Shown in pieces: positions 42,091-49,638 of a DNA stretch of 64,000 nucleotides (the stretch's first letter is position 1; the number at the start of each line of letters is the position of its first letter). The DNA is from Aeromicrobium sp. A1-2 (GTDB taxonomy: Bacteria > Actinomycetota > Actinomycetes > Propionibacteriales > Nocardioidaceae): assembly GCF_003443875.1 (NCBI RefSeq), contig NZ_CP027482.1, positions 3,224,001 through 3,288,000 of the forward strand, written 5' to 3'. The notes under the pieces are model-generated. The model was not told the DNA's origin and ran no database searches. It was given only the letters and a program-made list of their open reading frames with translations. Both the position numbers and the translations under genes were made by a program.

Positions 42091-43509
42091 TCACCCCCGG
42101 AGCGCGCCGATGCCCAGCACTGCGGCGAGGCCCAGCGCGCTGCGTGGGTGGTAGGCCGAGGTCCACAGTCCCCCGTGCGCGGCGTTGACCGCTTCGTCCT
42201 GCCACGGCTCGGCCTGCGGGGCCGTGTCGGCGCGCAGGTCGTACGCCAGCAGGGCCGCCATCAACGTGTTGCTGGTGGCCGGCTCGAACACCTCGACGCC
42301 GAATCGGTGCGCACCTGCGTAGGCCGCGGCCAGGGCCTTGTTCTTGACGACCGAGCGGGTGCGCGTCGCGGGGGCGACATTGAGCGACACCGTCGTGCCA
42401 GCCTGCCGGGCCGTGGTGGCCCGCCACCGCTGGAGGCGCTTGGCCAGCGCGTAGTTGGGACCCTGTTGGGGCACCAGGGCGTCGCAGATCCCGGGGTCCG
42501 CGCCGGGCGGGTAGTTGCGCTGGAGCAGTCGGCCACCGCTGATCATCCGCAGGGGAGCGCGCACGAGTCGCGAGGAATCGGCGTACGCCTGATTGGCCAT
42601 GGCGACCTCCTCGGCCGGCACCGCGAACGTGTCGGTCGGTGTGGCGAGGAACGCCAGGGCGGTCTCGGGCCGCTGCTGGGTCAGGTGCGTCGCGAGCGCG
42701 TCGGCCGCCATCGACACACGCACGTGCATCGAGCCGTCGGCGTAGCAGTAGTTGCCCAGGACGAGCCGACCATCGATCCCGTCGAGCCAGTGCGCGACGG
42801 CCGACAGCTCGGTGACCAGGTCGGCACCCGAGTCGTCGTCGCCGTTGGTCATGATGCGGGCGGGGACGTGGACCCGGCCGGCCGACTCCTCGGCGTGTGC
42901 GCGCACCCGCGCCTGCATGTCGGGGTTCGGCAGGTCGATCGCGACGATCTCGGCCCCCCAGCGGAGCAGGGCGCGGTATGGCGCCATTTCGGCGCCGGCG
43001 CCGAGGATGACGATCGTGTCGCCCTCCAGCCGGAGCCACGAAGGGTTGGCCTGCACGGTCTTGAGGGCATCGGCACACGACTGCGTGATGATTCCGGTCG
43101 CGGCCCACACCTCGATCTGGTCGGTCAGCGCCTTGCCGCCGAGCCGCTCGCCGCGGTACGGGACCGTGAGCTGGGTTTCGGCCGCGGCGGTGCCCTGGAT
43201 CGTGCGGGTGTGGAACACCTGCGACAGCGCGGTGCCGCTGATCGCCTCGTCGAGCCCGACGTCACCGAATCGCATGGCGCCGCGGGCGGCGGCCAGCCCG
43301 TCCGCAGCGATCGCCTGCGCTGCGGGTGGCTCACCGATGCCGGCCTCGACCGCTCGCCTGAAGTGACTCAGGTAGTTGCGCCGCCAGCTCGTCTCGTTCT
43401 CGACCGCCCGCGCTCCCACGGGATCGGCCTTGCGCAAGGCCTCGGACAGGATCGTGCGTGCAGTTGCCGACGTGCTCTCGGTGGAGAACGCCACTCCCAG
43501 GGTGCTCAT
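42091..43509 (-). CDS. Conserved hypothetical with Rossmann-like segment
   Basis: A 472-residue protein I cannot assign. A Rossmann-like strand-loop-helix is visible near residue 165 (IVILGAGAEMAPYRALLRWG), followed by a strand ending IVAIDLPNPD, suggesting a nucleotide-binding fold. The C-terminus holds hydrophobic segments (ALGLAAVLGIGAL) that could touch the membrane. No catalytic signature is seen. It is convergent with the nitroreductase gene and followed upstream by the secreted protein cluster. Confidence 0.75.
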   Translation of the reverse strand: MSTLGVAFSTESTSATARTILSEALRKADPVGARAVENETSWRRNYLSHFRRAVEAGIGEPPAAQAIAADGLAAARGAMRFGDVGLDEAISGTALSQVFHTRTIQGTAAAETQLTVPYRGERLGGKALTDQIEVWAATGIITQSCADALKTVQANPSWLRLEGDTIVILGAGAEMAPYRALLRWGAEIVAIDLPNPDMQARVRAHAEESAGRVHVPARIMTNGDDDSGADLVTELSAVAHWLDGIDGRLVLGNYCYADGSMHVRVSMAADALATHLTQQRPETALAFLATPTDTFAVPAEEVAMANQAYADSSRLVRAPLRMISGGRLLQRNYPPGADPGICDALVPQQGPNYALAKRLQRWRATTARQAGTTVSLNVAPATRTRSVVKNKALAAAYAGAHRFGVEVFEPATSNTLMAALLAYDLRADTAPQAEPWQDEAVNAAHGGLWTSAYHPRSALGLAAVLGIGALRG

Positions 43510-43596
43510 CGGCTCAGCGTAGGAGTGTTCAGGGGTTACTCACGAGTCGCCCTACGAAAAAAAGTTCCCCACGAGCAAGATCATTTCCAATCTCAC

Positions 43597-43623
43597 CAAT
43601 CCTTCGGCAGAACGGTGGCGAAG
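43597..43623 (+). promoter_or_regulatory. SigK-like ECF promoter of lipoprotein gene
   Basis: CAATCC-N15-GCGAAG, 39 nt before the ATG at 43663. The same boxes and spacing occur at 44514-44540, and a closely related CCATCC-N15-ACGAAT lies before the anti-sigma gene. Mycobacterial SigK promoters are remembered as CCATCC and CCGAAT boxes. Confidence 0.55.
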
Positions 43624-43662
43624 CACTGGTACAAGCCACCCACACATGATTGAGAGAACACC

Positions 43663-44349
43663 ATGAGCACCAACCGCAACCGCAAGTTCTTCGCCGGCAT
43701 CGCGCTGGCCGCCGTCGCAGCGTTCCCGCTCGCGGCCTGCAGCTCCTCCGATTCGGCCGGTTCCTCGTCCTCGTCGTCCTCCTCCTCCTCGACCTCGGCC
43801 CCCAAGCCGCTGGCCGCGATCAACGCACTGACCGGTGAAGACACCGCCGTGGCGCTCGACAAGGGCTTCACCGACGCCCTGACCTCGCTGAAGCTCACGC
43901 CCGGCGTCGTCGGCACCGCCGAGCTCGTTGATGGCTCGCTCGTCTTCCCGATCTCGGGCGGAAACGTCACGTACTTCAAGCCGGGCACCGTCTCGCCCTA
44001 CGTCATCGGCCAGATCCAGCACGAGGGTTCGGGCTTCTCGCTCGAGGCCGGCGACACCAAGGTCGAGATCACGAACCTGAACGTCGACCCGGGCGAGTCG
44101 CGTGTCTACGGCGACGTGTCGGTCAACGGCAAGCTCGCCGTTGCCAGCGCGTACGTCCTGACGCTCAATGGCTCCACGCTGAAGCCGCTGCAGACCGAGG
44201 GTGACACCGCGATCCTCGAGGGCACCAAGGTCTTCATCAGCCCGGTTGCTGCCGGCCTGCTGAACGACGTCTTCAAGACCGACGCCGTCACCAAGGACCT
44301 CCTGGTCGGCGTCGCGAAGATCACGGTCAACACGACCTCGGGCGACTGA
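43663..44349 (+). CDS. Exported lipoprotein of tandem duplicated family
   Basis: A 228-residue lipoprotein. The signal peptide has the lipobox LAAC with Cys26, followed by a serine-rich linker (SSSDSAGSSSSSSSSSST). The mature part from about residue 48 is beta-rich (VVGTAELVDGSLVFPISGGN, IQHEGSGFSLEAGDTKVEIT, VYGDVSVNGK). It loosely recalls HtaA-type extracellular domains but I cannot assign a family. The next gene at 44578 is a paralogue lacking the lipobox. Both have the same upstream sequence and SigK-like promoter; an RskA gene follows. A surface-anchored protein, function unknown. Confidence 0.85.
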   Translation: MSTNRNRKFFAGIALAAVAAFPLAACSSSDSAGSSSSSSSSSSTSAPKPLAAINALTGEDTAVALDKGFTDALTSLKLTPGVVGTAELVDGSLVFPISGGNVTYFKPGTVSPYVIGQIQHEGSGFSLEAGDTKVEITNLNVDPGESRVYGDVSVNGKLAVASAYVLTLNGSTLKPLQTEGDTAILEGTKVFISPVAAGLLNDVFKTDAVTKDLLVGVAKITVNTTSGD

Positions 44350-44386
44350 TCTCAGTCTCACCCAGCTTCCCCTGAGGGAGCGAACC

Positions 44387-44426
44387 CAGCAGCCGTCGTA
44401 CCGGACTCCCGGTACGACGGCTGCTG
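44387..44426 (+). terminator. Hairpin terminator after lipoprotein gene
   Basis: A perfect 18-bp stem (44387-44404 with 44409-44426) and ACTC loop, about 40 bp after the lipoprotein stop. It separates the two paralogues into independent transcription units. Confidence 0.8.
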
Positions 44427-44513
44427 TCGTTCGTGAGGGACGCACTCCAGCTCGAGATCCTCCCGCACTGGCAAGAAGATTCAGCGATTCGGCAGATCTG
44501 TTCGCAATCCCAC

Positions 44514-44540
44514 CAATCCCTCGGCCCGGTGGCGGCGAAG
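44514..44540 (+). promoter_or_regulatory. SigK-like ECF promoter of second secreted gene
   Basis: CAATCC-N15-GCGAAG, 37 nt before the ATG at 44578, identical boxes and spacing to 43597-43623. The surrounding 70 bp are also duplicated. Confidence 0.55.
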
Positions 44541-44577
44541 CACTGGTACAAGCCACCCACAGGATTGAGAGAACACC

Positions 44578-45246
44578 ATGAGCACCTTCAAGAACCGCAA
44601 GTTCGTCGCCGGCATCGCCATGGCCGCCGCCGCAGCAGTACCCGTCACGATCATCGCGACCACGATCGACTCGGCTTCGGCCGCTTCCTCGTCCGCTCCC
44701 AAGGCGCTGGCTCACATCAGCGCGCTGACCGGTGAAGACACCGCCGTGGCGCTCGACACGGGCTTCACTGACGCCCTGACCTCGCTGAAGCTCACGCCCG
44801 GCGTCGTCGGCACCGCCGAGCTCGTTGATGGCTCGCTCGTCTTCCCGGTCACCGGCGGAAACGTCAGCTACTACAAGCCCGGCTCGATCTCCCCGTACGT
44901 CCAGGGCCAGGTCCAGCACGAGGGTTCGGGCTTCTCGCTCGAGGCCGGCGACACCAAGGTCGAGATCACGAACCTGAACGTCGACCCGGGCGCCTCGCGT
45001 GTCTACGGCGACGTGTCGGTCAACGGCAAGTCCGTTGTCACCAGCGCGTACGTCCTGACGCTCAACGGCAACACGCTGAAGCCGCTGCAGGCCGAGGGTG
45101 ACACCGCGATCCTCGAGGGCACCAAGGTCTTCATCAGCCCGGTTGCTGCTGGCCTGCTGAACGACGTCTTCAAGACGGACGCCGTCACCAAGGACCTCCT
45201 GGTCGGCATCGCCAAGATCACGGTCAACACCACGTCGGGCGACTGA
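44578..45246 (+). CDS. Secreted paralogue of the lipoprotein at 43663
   Basis: A 222-residue exported protein. The mature region is almost identical to that of the preceding lipoprotein over about 185 residues (for example SGFSLEAGDTKVEITNLNVD is shared). The N-terminus is a conventional signal peptide with a predicted cleavage after ASA (about residue 35); the lipobox cysteine and the serine linker are absent. So this copy should be released while its twin is anchored, like MPT70 versus MPT83 of mycobacteria. The sequence family is not fasciclin as far as I can see. A 22-bp-stem terminator follows. Confidence 0.85.
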   Translation: MSTFKNRKFVAGIAMAAAAAVPVTIIATTIDSASAASSSAPKALAHISALTGEDTAVALDTGFTDALTSLKLTPGVVGTAELVDGSLVFPVTGGNVSYYKPGSISPYVQGQVQHEGSGFSLEAGDTKVEITNLNVDPGASRVYGDVSVNGKSVVTSAYVLTLNGNTLKPLQAEGDTAILEGTKVFISPVAAGLLNDVFKTDAVTKDLLVGIAKITVNTTSGD

Positions 45247-45268
45247 CACCACGCCCCTGACGGGGCAA

Positions 45269-45315
45269 CAAACAAAGCTGTGGACGCGCCTGGGGCGCGT
45301 CCACAGCTTTGTTTG
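45269..45315 (+). terminator. Very strong hairpin terminator
   Basis: A perfect 22-bp stem (left 45269-45290, right 45294-45315) with a TGG loop and T-rich 3' arm ending CTTTGTTTG, 22 bp after the secreted-protein stop. A clear intrinsic terminator. Confidence 0.9.
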
Positions 45316-45334
45316 CTGCAGTTGCCGAACGCAC

Positions 45335-45361
45335 CCATCCTTGGTCCTCGCGGCGACGAAT
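45335..45361 (+). promoter_or_regulatory. SigK-like ECF promoter before rskA-type gene
   Basis: CCATCC-N15-ACGAAT, just downstream of the terminator and 73 nt before the anti-sigma start. Nearly the remembered mycobacterial SigK consensus, implying autoregulation of the sigma/anti-sigma system. Confidence 0.6.
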
Positions 45362-45434
45362 CACCAGTGAAAGACACAGCACGCCCCGTACGCCGACCGG
45401 CGCATCGGGGCCATCGATCAGTGAGGAGCGCGCC

Positions 45435-46133
45435 ATGACCGACCTGCATGCGTTCGCCGGTGCGTACGCACTGGACTCACTCAACGACCGCGATCGCGCC
45501 CGCTTCGAGGGCCATCTCGAGGCCTGCGAATCCTGCCGGGCCGAGATGGCTGGCTTCTTCGCCACGACCGTCCGGCTCGCCGAGGTCACCGCGATCTCAC
45601 CCCCGGACGCGATGCGCGCACGGGTGCTGGCCGCCACGCGGTCGACGTCCCAGATCCGACCGGTCGTGGCCGAGCTGGACCGACACCGCCGCCTGCGTCG
45701 CGTGCTGCCCCGGTTTGTCGTGGCCGCTGTGTTCGCGCTCGGAGCCGTCTCAGCCGGTGGGTTCGCGATCGAACGAGGCAACGCCCGGGACAGCATGGTT
45801 GCCAGCGAGTCCATCTCGTCGGTGCTCGCCGCACCTGACGCCTCCACCAAGGCCCGTGCCTTCTCCGGCGGCGGCAACGTGCGGCTGGTGTCCTCGTCGG
45901 CGCGCGACGTCGCGGTCATCGTGGCCAATGACCTGCCTGCCCTCAAGAAGGGCAGCGTCTACCAGGTGTGGATGATCCAGGGCCCCGATGCCCGCTCCCA
46001 GGGGACGTTCGCGACCGGCGGCACGATGATCATGCGAGACCTGAAGGCGGCCGACCACGTCGCCGTAACGGTCGAGCCGCGCGGTGGCTCCCTGGAGCCG
46101 ACCACTGCAGCTGTCATCTCGCTCGCGATCTGA
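45435..46133 (+). CDS. rskA: Anti-sigma-K factor, RskA family
   Basis: A 232-residue membrane anti-sigma factor. The N-terminal cytoplasmic part holds the zinc anti-sigma motif HLEACESC (H-x3-C-x2-C, near residue 28-35), which clamps the sigma factor. One membrane helix follows at about 95-112 (VVAAVFALGAVSAGGFAI), then an extracellular RskA domain (ALKKGSVYQVWMIQGPDARS, then HVAVTVEPRGGS). GAGGAG six nt before the ATG. In mycobacteria the sigma gene is adjacent; here none is in view. The SigK-like promoters of this gene and the two secreted paralogues suggest a shared regulon. Confidence 0.9.
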   Translation: MTDLHAFAGAYALDSLNDRDRARFEGHLEACESCRAEMAGFFATTVRLAEVTAISPPDAMRARVLAATRSTSQIRPVVAELDRHRRLRRVLPRFVVAAVFALGAVSAGGFAIERGNARDSMVASESISSVLAAPDASTKARAFSGGGNVRLVSSSARDVAVIVANDLPALKKGSVYQVWMIQGPDARSQGTFATGGTMIMRDLKAADHVAVTVEPRGGSLEPTTAAVISLAI

Positions 46134-46186
46134 CCCGGCGACCGAGTCCCCGGCTCGGCCCGCGACCTCGACGCTAGGCTGCGTGG

Positions 46187-46828
46187 ATGGGATCGGTGCA
46201 CCTCGTCAGGCATGGCCAGGCCTCGTGGGGCAGTGACGACTACGACGTCCTCTCCTCGACCGGAGTCGAGCAGTCGATCGGGCTCGGCACCTCCTGGGAG
46301 GCATCGGGCTGGGCGCCCACCTCGGCGGTGGCGGGATCCATGAAGCGCCACGCGCAGACCGCTATCGCCGCGATCGACGCGTGTGGTCACGGCGACGGCT
46401 ACGACGTCGATGCGGGCTGGAACGAGTACGACCATCTCGCGATCGCGAAGGCCTATGACCCCGGATCGATGACGGCGGACCCCAAGGCCTTCCAACGGGT
46501 GCTCAACCTCGCGCTCGACGAGTGGATCGCGGGGCACGGAGAGCATGCCGAGACCTACCAGGACTTCGTGGCCCGGGTCATGACGTCGTTCGCCGCAGTG
46601 GCCGCCGACGCCAGCTCGGGTCGTTCGGTCGTGGTGTTCACCTCCGGGGGGCCGATAGCCATGGTTGCCTCACACCTGTTGAGCGGCGACGACTCGCTGT
46701 TCCAGCGGCTCAACGACGTCGTCATCAACGCGAGTGTCACGACCGTGATCGTCGGATCGACCGGGCCCCGTCTGCTGGCGTTCAACGAAAGCACGCACCT
46801 GCCCCGGGACCTGATCACCTTCCGATGA
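46187..46828 (+). CDS. Histidine phosphatase superfamily protein
   Basis: A 213-residue protein with the phosphohistidine motif LVRHGQAS at residues 6-13. The usual second catalytic His of phosphoglycerate-mutase-like enzymes is not present: the corresponding segment reads VVFTSGGPIAMV, with Ser in place of His. Activity may be lower or of a different type; several actinobacterial proteins share this change as I remember. TAGGCT lies 6 nt before the ATG, a textbook leaderless start. No pathway is indicated by its neighbours. Confidence 0.88.
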   Translation: MGSVHLVRHGQASWGSDDYDVLSSTGVEQSIGLGTSWEASGWAPTSAVAGSMKRHAQTAIAAIDACGHGDGYDVDAGWNEYDHLAIAKAYDPGSMTADPKAFQRVLNLALDEWIAGHGEHAETYQDFVARVMTSFAAVAADASSGRSVVVFTSGGPIAMVASHLLSGDDSLFQRLNDVVINASVTTVIVGSTGPRLLAFNESTHLPRDLITFR

Positions 46829-46836
46829 GCCGCCGT

Positions 46837-46857
46837 CCAGATACCGCTAGTATCTGG
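46837..46857. promoter_or_regulatory. Operator CAGATA-N7-TATCTG before SDR pair
   Basis: Perfect inverted repeat CCAGATAC-N5-GTATCTGG. It overlaps the -10-like TAGTAT that lies 6 nt before the leaderless ATG at 46860. The same CAGATA-N7-TATCTG core occurs before the monooxygenase at 60008. Confidence 0.75.
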
Positions 46858-46859
46858 AC

Positions 46860-47660
46860 ATGTCGATTGCCCTCGATTCCCGCGTCCTGGTCACCGGCGC
46901 AGCCTCCGGGCTGGGCCTGGCCCTGGTCCACCAGTTCGTCGAGCGTGGTGGCCGTGTCCTCGCCACGGACGTTCACGCCGAGCTGCCCGAGTCGCTGCGC
47001 GGCCTCGACCGCGTGTCCTACCTGACCCTGGACGTGACGCAGGACGTCGACTGGGCCAGGGCGCGCGACTGGGTCGTCGAGGAGTGGGACGGCCTGGACT
47101 ACCTGTTCAACAACGCCGGCGTCGCGGCTGGTGGCCGGATCGAGCTTTCCGAGATGGACCAGTGGCAGTGGATTGTCGACATCAACCTGCTCGGCGTCGC
47201 CCGCGGCTGCCGCACGTTCACGCCGATGTTCAAGGCGCAGGGGAGCGGGCACATCGTCAACACCGCCTCGGCGGCCGGCCTGATCCACCCGCCGCGGATG
47301 AGCGAGTACAACGCGGTCAAGGCCGGCGTGGTCGCGCTGAGCGAGACACTGTTCCACGAGCTCAAGCCGTTCGGCGTCAAGGTCTCGGTCGTCTGCCCGA
47401 CGTTCTTCAAGACCAACCTCACCGACTCCCTGCGTGGCAAGGACGAGGCCGCCAACGCCTCGGCCGCCAAGCTGATCGACCGGGCCAAGCTCAGCGCCGA
47501 CGACATCGCCGCGCGCGTCATGTCCGGTGTCTCGAAGGGGCGGCACATCATCCTCACCGACCGCGACGGCAAGATCGCGTATGCCGCCAAGCGCTTCGCC
47601 CGGCCGCTGTACTACTCGATGATGAACAAGGCCTCCATCCAGATGTCGAAGAAGGACTGA
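46860..47660 (+). CDS. Short-chain dehydrogenase/reductase
   Basis: A 266-residue SDR: cofactor motif VTGAASGLGLAL near residue 12, NNAG near 85, catalytic serine in NTASAAGLIHPP and YNAVKAG near 150. An Asp after strand 2 (ATDVHAE) favours NAD. The C-terminus is basic (KIAYAAKRFARPLYYSMMNKA), as in membrane-associated SDRs such as SadH-like proteins linked to mycobacterial flavin monooxygenases. First gene of a two-SDR operon; 4 bp separate it from the next. Regulated through the palindrome at 46837-46857. Confidence 0.92.
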   Translation: MSIALDSRVLVTGAASGLGLALVHQFVERGGRVLATDVHAELPESLRGLDRVSYLTLDVTQDVDWARARDWVVEEWDGLDYLFNNAGVAAGGRIELSEMDQWQWIVDINLLGVARGCRTFTPMFKAQGSGHIVNTASAAGLIHPPRMSEYNAVKAGVVALSETLFHELKPFGVKVSVVCPTFFKTNLTDSLRGKDEAANASAAKLIDRAKLSADDIAARVMSGVSKGRHIILTDRDGKIAYAAKRFARPLYYSMMNKASIQMSKKD

Positions 47661-47664
47661 ACAC

Positions 47665-48423
47665 ATGCGCAAGAACGTACTCATCACCGGCGCGAGCTCC
47701 GGGCTCGGCGCCGGCATGGCCCGTATCCTCGCCGCGAAGGGGCACAGCCTGGCCCTGACCGCTCGGCGGGTCGACCGGCTCGAGGCGCTGCGTGCAGAGC
47801 TCGTCGCGGCCCATCCCGACATCGATGTCGTCGTCCACGCACTCGACGTCAATGACCACGAGCGGGTCTTCGCGGTTTTCAAGCAGGCCGTGACGGATCT
47901 CGGCGGGCTCGACCGGGTCATCGTCAACGCGGGCCTCGGCAAGGGCGGCCGCATCGGCACGGGCAAGTTCCAGGCCAACAAGCAGACCGCCGAGACCAAC
48001 TTCATCGCCGCGATCGCTCAGTGCGAGGCCGCGATGGAGCATTTCTACGAGCGCAAGGCCGGTCACCTCGTGGTGATCTCGTCGATGTCGGCGATGCGCG
48101 GCATGCCGTCGTCGATGACGACGTATGCCGCGACCAAGGCCGGTATCGCGATGGTCGCCGAAGGTATCCGCTCGGACCTGATCGGTCGCAAGGGCCTCGA
48201 CATCAAGGTCACGACGCTGTTCCCGGGCTACATCGCCTCGGAGATGAATTCGCAGGTCGAGCAGTCCTCGCCATTCATGGTCGATACCCACAAGGGGTGC
48301 GTCGCCTTGGTGAAGAGCATCGAGAAGGAGGTCACCGACGCCGCCGTGCCGTCATGGCCGTGGGCGCCGCTGGGCCAGGTCATGAAGCATGCGCCGCTCA
48401 GCATCGTCCGCCGCATGGTCTGA
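47665..48423 (+). CDS. Short-chain dehydrogenase/reductase
   Basis: A 252-residue SDR with TGASSGLGAGMA at residues 8-19, an Arg-Arg pair after strand 2 (LTARRVDRLEAL) favouring NADP, VNAGLGKGG near 92, serine in ISSMSAMRGMP, and YAATKAG near 155. It follows the first SDR by 4 bp and is surely cotranscribed. The two enzymes differ in predicted cofactor preference, so they might act on opposite sides of one redox conversion (inference). Confidence 0.92.
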   Translation: MRKNVLITGASSGLGAGMARILAAKGHSLALTARRVDRLEALRAELVAAHPDIDVVVHALDVNDHERVFAVFKQAVTDLGGLDRVIVNAGLGKGGRIGTGKFQANKQTAETNFIAAIAQCEAAMEHFYERKAGHLVVISSMSAMRGMPSSMTTYAATKAGIAMVAEGIRSDLIGRKGLDIKVTTLFPGYIASEMNSQVEQSSPFMVDTHKGCVALVKSIEKEVTDAAVPSWPWAPLGQVMKHAPLSIVRRMV

Positions 48424-48428
48424 CGCCG

Positions 48429-49601
48429 CTACGGCAGCGGGATCCGCAGGAACCGCGGTCGGTAGAGGAATGGATTGGCGTTGATCTCGCCGACGTCGGT
48501 GTTGTTCTGGCTGTACGACACGACGATGCTCCCCTGCTCGGGGAGCAGGTCCGGGTGGGCCAGCGGCATGTAGCGCAGGGCTCCGGTCTTCTCGTTGGAC
48601 GGGATCTGGGCCACCGGGGGAGCTGCGAAGAACGGGCCGGTCGGGCCGGGGGACGACCAGACGACGAGGTCGGACCCGAGGAACTCGTCGCGCTTGCTGA
48701 CGGCGTACCACCGGCCGGCCTGGCGGAAGACGCTCAGCGTCTGGGACACCCCACCGGTCGCCGGGATGAGGGTCGTCGCCTCGGAGGCGTGCTGCTGCCA
48801 GCGGGACCCGTCCCAGTAGCGCCAGCGCGAGGCGTCGAGGATGTCGTCGGGTCGGACCCGGGCCACCTGGAGGGAGAAGCCGAACACCAGGTCCGCGCCG
48901 GGCGATGCGGTGCCGTAGAGGTAGACCCACCCGCCCTCGACGGCCGTCGCCGCTCCCCACGTCGTCCGCTTCGTGCCGGCCAGATCGGCGCCGATGTCAC
49001 GGACCTCGAGGAGCTGGGGCGTGTCGCCCCGCCGAACGACGAACAGGGCGATCGCCGGACCGAGGTTCTCGAAGGCCGCCGCTCCGTCCGGCTGAGCCGC
49101 GCCTCGAACCCGCTGCGCCGCGACCCCGACCAGGTCGTAGCCGACGTGCTCGACCTTGGCGATCGACATCGGCCAGTAGCCCACTCCGTCCTCACGGTCC
49201 GGGATGAGTGCGCCGTGGTCGGCCGGGAGCACGACGTCCGCGCAGCTGTCATCGAACACCAGCATCGAGTTGCGGACGAACCGTTGGCCGCTGAACGTTG
49301 GCGACCTGAGCGTGTCACCAAAGACCCAGAGCCGGCGGCCGTCCTGCAGTTCGACGTCCGCACCCACGTCGGCGCCCTGGAACTCCGGGCTCCCCCGCAG
49401 GGTCGAGGCGATGTCGTTGAGACCGTCAACGGACGTGATCGGTTCGATCGGCAGGCACTGGGTCTCCGACGCGCGGGGGACATCGCCGACTGCCGGGTCG
49501 CTCGAGGTGGGAGCGAGGGCAATGGCGGCAAACATCGCGGCGCCGGCGGGCACCGTCACGAGCAGCACCCGGACCCTCCACGGAAGACGCGCGATGCTCA
49601 T
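48429..49601 (-). CDS. DUF4185-type exported protein
   Basis: A 390-residue protein with an N-terminal signal anchor (RVLLVTVPAGAAMFAAIAL at about 10-28), then a beta-propeller-like domain. Repeated blades include LWVFGDTLRS, WVYLYGTAS, WYAVSKRDEF and IVVSYSQNN, as in DUF4185 and five-bladed glycosidase-like proteins. Some DUF4185 proteins are arabinan-degrading enzymes; no catalytic assignment is made here. ATG 49601 is chosen; an ATG at 49640 would overlap the divergent gene's start. It faces the SDR operon tail to tail. Confidence 0.82.
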   Translation of the reverse strand: MSIARLPWRVRVLLVTVPAGAAMFAAIALAPTSSDPAVGDVPRASETQCLPIEPITSVDGLNDIASTLRGSPEFQGADVGADVELQDGRRLWVFGDTLRSPTFSGQRFVRNSMLVFDDSCADVVLPADHGALIPDREDGVGYWPMSIAKVEHVGYDLVGVAAQRVRGAAQPDGAAAFENLGPAIALFVVRRGDTPQLLEVRDIGADLAGTKRTTWGAATAVEGGWVYLYGTASPGADLVFGFSLQVARVRPDDILDASRWRYWDGSRWQQHASEATTLIPATGGVSQTLSVFRQAGRWYAVSKRDEFLGSDLVVWSSPGPTGPFFAAPPVAQIPSNEKTGALRYMPLAHPDLLPEQGSIVVSYSQNNTDVGEINANPFLYRPRFLRIPLP

Positions 49602-49638
49602 GAAGTCCACGGTTCCACACCGCGTAGGTTCGGTGCTC

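Noticed and set aside
43735..43800. Serine-codon tract in the lipoprotein gene as a phase-variable simple repeat
   Set aside because: The TCC/TCG run encodes an ordinary lipoprotein linker in frame; it is not a homopolymeric or perfect short repeat likely to shift the frame.
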